A stretch of 5,614 nt of DNA, taken from an uncultured Lachnospiraceae bacterium (lineage in GTDB: Bacteria > Bacillota > Clostridia > Lachnospirales > Lachnospiraceae). Made by a program: the position numbers and the translations under genes. The notes under the pieces were generated by a model. The model was given only the letters and a program-made list of their open reading frames with translations, was not told the DNA's origin and did no database searches. The stretch is taken from positions 1 through 5,614 of the forward strand of contig USSP01000129.1 of assembly GCA_900557385.1 (NCBI GenBank). Direction: 5' to 3'. Of the stretch, positions 1-3,870 are shown piece after piece; within the stretch, counting starts at the first letter, position 1; each line of letters starts with the position of its first letter.

Positions 1-285
1 GCTTTGAGTGAGATTGAAGAAGGCAATAATGCAGCCGGACATGTGGCAGCGTCCATTGATGAAGTGGTACAGGGAATCAATGTAATTGCTGAGACTGCAA
101 AGCAGAGTAGTCTCAATTCCGCAGAGCAGGCTTCTTCCATGGAGAAGGCAGAGGCAGGAATGAACCAGATTTCAGAAGTCGTACAGTCGAATTCGGCTAC
201 GGCAGAGGAATCTTCTGCTACCAGTGAAGAGTTATCTGCGCAGTCGGTAACACTGGACGAATTAATCAAGAAGTTCCAGTTATAG
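1..285 (+). CDS. Methyl-accepting chemotaxis protein, C-terminal fragment (5' end outside window)
   Basis: This is the last 94 residues of a chemoreceptor. The frame is open from the first base and stops at TAG 283-285, so the sensor, HAMP and kinase-control tip lie upstream. What is visible is the descending helix of the cytoplasmic coiled-coil hairpin: low in Pro, rich in Ala, Ser, Glu and Gln with heptad-like spacing (ASIDEVVQGINVIAE). Bases 193-222 encode SATAEESSAT, an exact fit to the methylation-site pattern (small-small-x-x-E/Q-E/Q-x-x-small-small), so the Glu pair at 205-210 is the likely CheR/CheB target. In the family, such proteins pass ligand signals to CheA and CheW at the membrane. 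The end (LDELIKKFQL) is the usual short amphipathic finish and carries no NWETF-like CheR tether. The family call is firm; the ligand cannot be inferred. Confidence 0.93.
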   Translation, partial: ALSEIEEGNNAAGHVAASIDEVVQGINVIAETAKQSSLNSAEQASSMEKAEAGMNQISEVVQSNSATAEESSATSEELSAQSVTLDELIKKFQL

Positions 286-309
286 TTTGCTATCAGGCAG
301 GAAAGTATG

Positions 310-349
310 GGCAAATGATTGCAGTTTCAATGCGGTCATTTGCCTTTTT
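310..349 (+). terminator. Rho-independent terminator of the chemoreceptor gene
   Basis: Perfect 9-bp stem GGCAAATGA (310-318) / TCATTTGCC (336-344) with a 17-nt loop that can add a small inner GCA/TGC pairing, followed directly by TTTTT (345-349). It lies 25 nt after the chemoreceptor stop and separates that gene from the hydrolase gene. Confidence 0.85.
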
Positions 350-381
350 CTGTGAAAAAATAGACATCCAGGGGTAAGGAC

Positions 382-1299
382 ATGAGAAAACAGAAGAAAA
401 TGTTAGCGGTTGCTATCACATTGCTTGTTCTATGGGCATTCAACATGGAAATGAGCAAGATGGAGATACCGGAAACGGCGGAATCGAAAGAAACGGAGAA
501 AATCAGCCGGGACGAGAGTACGGATCATTTGCCGGAAGACAAGAAAGAACTACAAGAACTGCAGGTTCATTATATAGATGTAGGACAGGGAGATTGTACT
601 CTGCTGGTTTGCGGAGAACAGACGATGCTGATTGATGCCGGAAATAATAATAAAGGCACGACGGTTCAGCTTTATTTACAGAAGCAGGGAATTACAAGTC
701 TGGATTATGTGGTGGGTACGCATCCCGATGCGGATCATATCGGTGGATTGGATGTAATCATTACCAAGTTTGACTGTGGAACCATTTTCATGCCGGATGT
801 ATCCAATGATACCAATACATATCGGGATGTACTTGATGCCATGAAATATAAGGAATATTCCGTTACGATTCCTGAGGTGGGCGATACATATCCCCTGGGA
901 GATGCAACGTTTACAATCATAGCGCCAAACAGAAATTATACCGAAGTAAATAATGATTCCATTGGAATTCGCGTAGAACATGGGGATAATACCTTCCTTT
1001 TTGTGGGCGATGCAGAGAGTGAATCGGAAACAGATATGATGCAGAATGGATTACCTTTGCAGGCAAAGGTGCTGAAAGTAGGGCACCACGGAAGCAGTTC
1101 TTCTACCTCCAGGGCGTTTCTGGATGCAGTAAAGCCGGACTATGCTGTCATCAGCTGCGGCAAGGATAATTCCTATGGACATCCGTCAGAGGAAACTTTG
1201 AAGAATTTAAGGGATGCAGGTGTTGTGATTTATCGCACAGATGAACAGGGAAGTATTGTGATTACCTGTGACGGACACAAGCTTACCTTTCGTCCTTGA
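382..1299 (+). CDS. Exported ComEC-like metallo-beta-lactamase-fold hydrolase
   Basis: A 305-aa protein with a basic N-terminus and one hydrophobic segment (about residues 7-21), so it is likely secreted or anchored outside the membrane. An acidic, Lys/Glu-rich linker (about 23-60) follows. The metallo-hydrolase domain starts at VHYIDVGQGDCTLL (62-75), followed by LIDAG (83-87), the metal-binding motif THPDADHIGG (113-122), VGDAE (208-212), VLKVGHHGS (230-238) and a YGHP signature (265-268). These match the soluble C-terminal domain of the DNA-uptake protein ComEC and its stand-alone relatives, where D/H residues bind two metals and a nuclease or phosphodiesterase activity is suspected. The membrane channel and OB parts of ComEC are absent. 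ATG 382 is the first possible start after an in-frame stop at 361; GGGGTAAGGA (371-380) is the ribosome site, though its AAGGA part is unusually close. No convincing promoter is visible between 350 and 381. The substrate is unknown. Confidence 0.9.
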   Translation: MRKQKKMLAVAITLLVLWAFNMEMSKMEIPETAESKETEKISRDESTDHLPEDKKELQELQVHYIDVGQGDCTLLVCGEQTMLIDAGNNNKGTTVQLYLQKQGITSLDYVVGTHPDADHIGGLDVIITKFDCGTIFMPDVSNDTNTYRDVLDAMKYKEYSVTIPEVGDTYPLGDATFTIIAPNRNYTEVNNDSIGIRVEHGDNTFLFVGDAESESETDMMQNGLPLQAKVLKVGHHGSSSSTSRAFLDAVKPDYAVISCGKDNSYGHPSEETLKNLRDAGVVIYRTDEQGSIVITCDGHKLTFRP

Positions 1300-1321
1300 G
1301 GGAATTGCATTCCCTGTTTTT
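1299..1321 (+). terminator. Rho-independent terminator overlapping the hydrolase stop codon
   Basis: A perfect 7-bp stem AGGGAAT (1299-1305) / ATTCCCT (1309-1315) with a 3-nt loop TGC, then G and TTTTT (1317-1321). The first stem base is the last base of the hydrolase stop codon TGA (1297-1299), so the hairpin begins where translation ends. Confidence 0.8.
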
Positions 1322-1333
1322 CAATGTTAGAAT
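1305..1333 (+). promoter_or_regulatory. Candidate sigma-A promoter for the 156-aa gene, embedded in the preceding terminator
   Basis: TTGCAT (1305-1310) and TAGAAT (1328-1333) are separated by 17 bp, with an upstream TG (1325-1326) giving an extended -10 (TGTTAGAAT). The predicted start near 1340 would leave a leader of about 28 nt before ATG 1368. The -35 falls in the loop and descending arm of the terminator hairpin. The -35 matches the consensus only in its TTG, so this is a prediction. Confidence 0.45.
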
Positions 1334-1367
1334 AGTAAAGCATTGTTAAGGCGAAGGAGATAAACGT

Positions 1368-1838
1368 ATGGCATATAGTACCCACGATGAGATTGCAAAC
1401 TTTGATTTTTCGGAATCTACCATCATTGAAATTACAGGAAAAGAGAACCAGCTGGATATCCGGTGTACAGATGTGATCATTCCTACTTCCAACAGCCAGA
1501 ATACGGATGTGGAGAGAATGGGAACGGATGAATTGCTGATACGGTTCAAAGATATGCAGGAAATGGAAGTACAGAAAGATGGCTACCGGATTTATAATCT
1601 GGACGATACCATCCGGGAGGAAATTCCCGATAAGCCCATTCAGAGAGAGGAATGGGGAAAGCTGTTTGAAATGCTGGAAGGGCAGGCAATCTACAGTATT
1701 ACAAAGGAAAACGGGTATTATCAGATCTGTATCGACACGGCAGAAACCGAGGTTTCTTACACCTTGAAAGTGCAGGCACAGACGGAGCAGGAAAACTGGG
1801 AAAGTCACCATAGACTGCCAGCATATCTCCGCGGATAA
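1368..1838 (+). CDS. Unrecognised 156-aa acidic cytoplasmic protein
   Basis: I do not recognise this protein with confidence. The start is well supported: AAGGAG (1354-1359) lies 8 nt before ATG 1368. It has no signal peptide, membrane segment or cysteine cluster (single Cys residues near 33 and 121). It is acidic and appears to be mostly short beta strands alternating with charged turns (STIIEITGKENQLDIRCTDVII; ELLIRFKDM; AIYSITKENGYYQICID; VSYTLKVQAQ), suggesting a small beta-rich or alpha/beta binding fold. No catalytic signature is visible. It is set off from the gene before it by a terminator and from the gene after it by a 92-nt gap with its own promoter, so it is probably transcribed alone, perhaps with readthrough into the YitT gene because no terminator follows it. 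The last residues (HHRLPAYLRG) look less structured than the body. Confidence 0.8.
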   Translation: MAYSTHDEIANFDFSESTIIEITGKENQLDIRCTDVIIPTSNSQNTDVERMGTDELLIRFKDMQEMEVQKDGYRIYNLDDTIREEIPDKPIQREEWGKLFEMLEGQAIYSITKENGYYQICIDTAETEVSYTLKVQAQTEQENWESHHRLPAYLRG

Positions 1839-1851
1839 TTTGAATGGACTA

Positions 1852-1880
1852 TGGCAGAGGAAAAGCATATTTGCTATAAT
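1852..1880 (+). promoter_or_regulatory. Extended -10 promoter of the YitT-thioesterase operon
   Basis: TATAAT (1875-1880) is a perfect -10 with TG one base upstream (1872-1873), giving TGCTATAAT. The -35 position at 17-bp spacing (1852-1857, TGGCAG) is poor, as is common for extended -10 promoters. The predicted start near 1887 would give a 5' leader of about 44 nt before ATG 1931. Confidence 0.6.
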
Positions 1881-1930
1881 AAAAGCAGCGGGTTACAAAG
1901 TTCCGCAGAAAACAGAATGGGGTATCCGTT

Positions 1931-2797
1931 ATGACTCAGAAACAATCGGCGTGTTCCGTGATACGGGAATATGTGGTGATTACGTTTGCCGCAATTTTGA
2001 TGGATATTGGTGTATATGTGTTTAAATTCACCAATCATTTTTCTTTTGGCGGGGTATCAGGTATGGCAGTGCTTTTGGAGGAACTGCTTCCTATGTCGGC
2101 ATCGCAGATTAACCTGATTATTAATATGGCATTGCTGATTCTGGGCTTTGCCTGCCTGGGAAAAGGCTTTGGTATGAAGACTGCTTATGTGACAGTGCTG
2201 TCTTCCGTGCTTTTGAATATTTTTGAAAAAGTAGTTCCTTTATCTGCGCCGTTGACGGATCAGACCATGCTGGAACTGGTGTATGCCATTGTGCTTCCTG
2301 CTTTTGCAGCGGCACTGTTTTTCTTTGAAAACGCATCCGGCGGTGGTACGGACATTCTGGCGATGATTTTGAAAAGGCATACTACTTTAAATATAGCGAC
2401 AGCGCTTCTGGTGATTGATGCAGTGATTGTGATCGCATCATTCCTGATTTATGATGTCAAGACCGGTCTGTATTCCGTATGTGGACTGTTGGCCAAAACC
2501 ATGGTTATTGACAAATCCATCGAACAGATGAAGCTTTGCAAATACTTTACAATTATCTGCCGCAATCCGGAACCGATTTGCGATTATATTAAAAACAGTC
2601 TGCACCGGACAGCCACCATCTATCATGGTCAGGGAGCCTACAGCCATGAGGATGAAACCATCGTACTATCTGCTCTGGATAGAAAGCAGGCGGTGCAGTT
2701 ACAGCGTTTTATTCATAGGACGGAGCCCACAGCCTTTATTATGATTACCAAGAGCAGTGAGATTATCGGAAAGGGCTTTTACGGAGGAGAGGAATGA
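1931..2797 (+). CDS. YitT family (DUF161/DUF2179) integral membrane protein
   Basis: A 288-aa protein with about five hydrophobic segments in the N-terminal two thirds (roughly residues 12-31, 58-77, 84-102, 114-132, 153-174). It carries the glycine-rich family signatures FGGVSGMAVLL (39-49) and ASGGGTDILAMIL (135-147), and TGLYSVCGLLAKTMVID (178-194) just before the soluble tail. Residues from about 200 to 288 form the DUF2179-like cytoplasmic domain (FTIICRNPEPICDYI; MITKSSEIIGKGF). Length and order match YitT proteins of Firmicutes, whose transported substrate or role is not established. ATG 1931 is the only plausible start, because the frame is closed by TAA at 1880-1882 with no other start codon between. 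The ribosome site is weak (GGGG 1919-1922). Its final bases overlap the thioesterase start (ATGA 2794-2797), implying coupled translation. Confidence 0.92.
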   Translation: MTQKQSACSVIREYVVITFAAILMDIGVYVFKFTNHFSFGGVSGMAVLLEELLPMSASQINLIINMALLILGFACLGKGFGMKTAYVTVLSSVLLNIFEKVVPLSAPLTDQTMLELVYAIVLPAFAAALFFFENASGGGTDILAMILKRHTTLNIATALLVIDAVIVIASFLIYDVKTGLYSVCGLLAKTMVIDKSIEQMKLCKYFTIICRNPEPICDYIKNSLHRTATIYHGQGAYSHEDETIVLSALDRKQAVQLQRFIHRTEPTAFIMITKSSEIIGKGFYGGEE

Positions 2798-3231
2798 CAC
2801 AGTATAGACACCAGGCGAAATACTACGAGACAGACCAGATGGGGATTATTCATCATTCCAACTATATCCGATGGATGGAAGAAGCGCGTATTGCCATGAT
2901 GGAGGAAATGGGCTTCAGCTACCGCAGAATGGAAGAGCTTGGCATCATCTCACCGGTTTTATCGGTGCAGTGCGAGTATAAAAATATGGTACATTTCGAC
3001 GACACGGTACGCATTGAGGTGGACATCAAGCAGTATAACGGTATCAAGCTGACCGTGAATTACCGGATGATTAATGAGACAACGGGACAGGTGTGTACAT
3101 TGGGCGAGAGCAGTCACTGCTTTTTAAACCAGGAGGGAAGAATCATCTCTCTGCGGAAAAGCTGCCCGGAATGTGATGCAGCGTTTCTTCGTTACATGCA
3201 TGAGAATGGAGAACAGGAAAACCATGATTGA
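2794..3231 (+). CDS. Acyl-CoA thioesterase, YbgC/4-hydroxybenzoyl-CoA thioesterase family
   Basis: A 145-aa protein, the usual single hotdog-domain length. The N-terminus YYETDQMGIIHHSNYIRWMEEAR (residues 10-32) is the family signature, with Asp14 in the position of the catalytic aspartate of 4-hydroxybenzoyl-CoA thioesterase, then HHxNY and the ExAR of the long central helix. Later strands (VLSVQCEYKNMVHFDDTVRIEV; SSHCFLNQEGRIISL) complete the fold. In the family the enzyme hydrolyses acyl-CoA thioesters to free acid and CoA in the cytoplasm, usually as a tetramer; the acyl preference cannot be read from the sequence. A strong ribosome site (GGAGG 2783-2787) lies inside the end of the YitT gene, and start and stop overlap by 4 nt. 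The C-terminus has two cysteines (CPEC) in the unconserved tail. It also overlaps the next gene by 8 nt. Confidence 0.93.
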   Translation: MTQYRHQAKYYETDQMGIIHHSNYIRWMEEARIAMMEEMGFSYRRMEELGIISPVLSVQCEYKNMVHFDDTVRIEVDIKQYNGIKLTVNYRMINETTGQVCTLGESSHCFLNQEGRIISLRKSCPECDAAFLRYMHENGEQENHD

Positions 3232-3514
3232 GAAGGAGTCTTTTCATCATTTTAATTACATCAAAAAGGAAGATATGACAGGTTCCATGCAAGGCATGCG
3301 CTATATGCTGCGCAAAGAAGCCAATGAAAACGGAGAGGATGTGCTGGGTGTTACCATCTGGCCGGGACCTTATGGTTTTGCAAAAACCCCACAGGAACTA
3401 AAACAGCGCAAAGAATTTGAATTCAGCCCTGCCGGAGTGGAACAGGCGGCAGACTGGCTGAATGAACAGTATGTCACCCAGAAGGCTCTTTGGGATACCG
3501 TGAAGTTGGTGTAG
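3224..3514 (+). CDS. Unrecognised 96-aa cytoplasmic protein, third gene of the YitT operon
   Basis: The frame is open from 3173, but ATG 3224 is preferred: AGGA (3215-3218) lies 5 nt before it, and it overlaps the thioesterase stop by 8 nt, a typical coupled junction. The upstream Mets at 3173, 3176, 3200 and 3206 would create long overlaps. The 96-aa product has no signal or membrane segment. Visible blocks are a aromatic/basic start (HHFNYIKKEDMTGSMQGMRYMLRK), a TIWPGPYGFAKTP segment (residues 44-56), and a helix EQAADWLNEQY (73-83). The TGSMxGMRY and WPxPYxF blocks look like conserved motifs of a small clostridial family. I have an uncertain memory of such proteins being labelled as acetyltransferases, but I see no GNAT acetyl-CoA-binding loop, so I give no function. 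No clear terminator follows before the tRNA promoter. Confidence 0.8.
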   Translation: MIEKESFHHFNYIKKEDMTGSMQGMRYMLRKEANENGEDVLGVTIWPGPYGFAKTPQELKQRKEFEFSPAGVEQAADWLNEQYVTQKALWDTVKLV

Positions 3515-3517
3515 GGC

Positions 3518-3546
3518 TTTACTTTTCCCTTTCCAAGTGTTATAAT
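3518..3546 (+). promoter_or_regulatory. Promoter of tRNA-Gly
   Basis: TTTACT (3518-3523; 4 of 6 consensus bases) and a perfect TATAAT (3541-3546) with 17-bp spacing, plus an extended -10 TG at 3538-3539. The predicted start near 3553 would give a leader of only about 7 nt before the mature tRNA. It begins 3 nt after the stop codon of the 96-aa protein gene. Confidence 0.75.
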
Positions 3547-3559
3547 AACTTCAGTTTTT

Positions 3560-3630
3560 GCAGATATAGTTCATCGGTAGAACGCTAGCTTCCCAAGCTG
3601 GAGAGACGGGTTCGATTCCCGCTATCTGCT
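3560..3630 (+). tRNA. tRNA-Gly, anticodon CCC (reads GGG)
   Basis: A complete 71-nt cloverleaf. The acceptor stem GCAGATA (3560-3566) / TATCTGC (3623-3629) is 7 Watson-Crick pairs. The D arm is GTTC/GAAC (3569-3572 / 3580-3583). The anticodon stem CTAGC (3585-3589) / GCTGG (3597-3601) contains one T-G pair. The anticodon loop TTCCCAA places CCC at 3592-3594. The T arm CGGG/CCCG surrounds TTCGATT (3611-3617). Discriminator T3630 is the base usual for glycine tRNAs. The outer T-stem pair is an A-C mismatch (3606/3622). The next bases are CTT, so the CCA end is not encoded and must be added by CCA-adding enzyme. Confidence 0.96.
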
Positions 3631-3636
3631 CTTAAG

Positions 3637-3666
3637 ACTCCCGTATTTAGATGCGGGAGTTTTTTT
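3637..3666 (+). terminator. Rho-independent terminator of tRNA-Gly
   Basis: Ten-pair stem (3637-3646 / 3651-3660; ACTCCCG paired with CGGGAGT, then a T-G and two A-T pairs) with a TTAG loop, followed by a T run (3660-3666). It begins 6 nt after the tRNA 3' end. Its T run is also the start of the left arm of the next hairpin. Confidence 0.9.
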
Positions 3667-3702
3667 ATGTAATAGGAAACTTCGTTTCCATTACATAAAA
3701 AA
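3661..3702. repeat. Long near-perfect inverted repeat, first of two abutting hairpins
   Basis: The left arm, T6 plus ATGTAAT (3661-3673), pairs perfectly with ATTACAT plus A6 (3690-3702). After one bulged base (A3674), GGAAAC (3675-3680) pairs with GTTTCC (3684-3689) around a TTC loop. That gives 19 pairs with one bulge. The T and A tracts at the ends would let it act as a bidirectional terminator, although no gene converges on it from the right. It could also be a copy of a small dispersed palindromic element. Confidence 0.8.
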
Positions 3703-3730
3703 TATTTGATTAGGAAATTCCTATCCAATA
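3703..3730. repeat. Imperfect inverted repeat, second of two abutting hairpins
   Basis: The core TAGGAA-A-TTCCTA (3711-3723) is a perfect odd palindrome. Outer pairing continues after a bulged T3710 with A3709-T3724 and G3708-C3725, then one mismatch (3707/3726), then TATT (3703-3706) with AATA (3727-3730). It starts on the base after the previous hairpin and, like it, carries a bulge on the 5' side of a GGAA block. From 3731 to 3780 I see only AT-rich sequence with no gene. Confidence 0.6.
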
Positions 3731-3780
3731 AAAATCCTATATCCCATCTCTAAACTTTTTATAAAAACTCGCAAAGGCAC

Positions 3781-3809
3781 TGGAAATGTTGAAATCCCTT
3801 CATTATAAT
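3781..3809 (+). promoter_or_regulatory. Promoter of the MacA/MacB-like exporter operon
   Basis: TGGAAA (3781-3786; 4 of 6 consensus bases) and a perfect TATAAT (3804-3809) with 17-bp spacing. The predicted start near 3816 falls inside the first copy of the tandem repeat that follows, leaving a leader of about 55 nt before the GTG start. Confidence 0.65.
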
Positions 3810-3831
3810 AAAAAACGTTTAAAAAACGTTT
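3810..3831. promoter_or_regulatory. Perfect 11-bp tandem repeat at the transcription start, candidate operator
   Basis: AAAAAACGTTT occurs twice without spacing (3810-3820 and 3821-3831). Each copy contains the 8-bp palindrome AAACGTTT (3813-3820 and 3824-3831) with centres 11 bp apart, about one helical turn, so two dimers could bind the same DNA face. It begins on the base after the -10 box, where a bound repressor would block initiation. A palindrome with a central CG resembles LacI/PurR-type sites, but no regulator gene is in view, so the binding protein is unknown. Confidence 0.5.
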
Positions 3832-3870
3832 GTAGACAGCTTAGTTGTAGAGGAGAAAGGAATCGATAAG

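Noticed and set aside
1794..1838. Possible frameshift near the end of the 156-aa gene, since the +1 frame reads on as KVTIDCQHISADN
   Set aside because: The annotated frame ends normally at TAA and the beta-rich body is intact up to the tail; there is no homopolymer or other direct sign of a frameshift. An alignment with homologues would decide.
1815..1857. Inverted repeat CTGCCA / TGGCAG around the YitT promoter
   Set aside because: Only six base pairs with a 31-nt loop and no T run; likely chance.
1230..1868. A 212-codon open frame on the minus strand
   Set aside because: It lies antisense to the end of the hydrolase gene and the whole 156-aa gene, has a composition typical of an antisense shadow (rich in Phe, Leu, His, Ile, Cys), and shows no ribosome site, whereas the + strand genes have clear signals.
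1840..2025. Small + strand open frame starting at TTG between the 156-aa gene and the YitT gene
   Set aside because: It contains the extended -10 promoter, has no ribosome site and overlaps the YitT coding region in another frame.
3513..3534. Possible terminator AGGG / CCCT after the 96-aa protein gene
   Set aside because: A four-pair stem with mixed TTCC after it is too weak, and the region is better explained as the tRNA promoter.
3661..3730. CRISPR array, attachment site or insertion-sequence end next to the tRNA
   Set aside because: There are no regularly spaced repeats, no direct duplication of the tRNA 3' end and no transposase or integrase gene in the window.
3789..3794. TTGAAA as the -35 of the exporter promoter
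   Set aside because: It is only 9 bp from TATAAT (3804-3809), too close for sigma-A; TGGAAA at 3781 has the correct 17-bp spacing.
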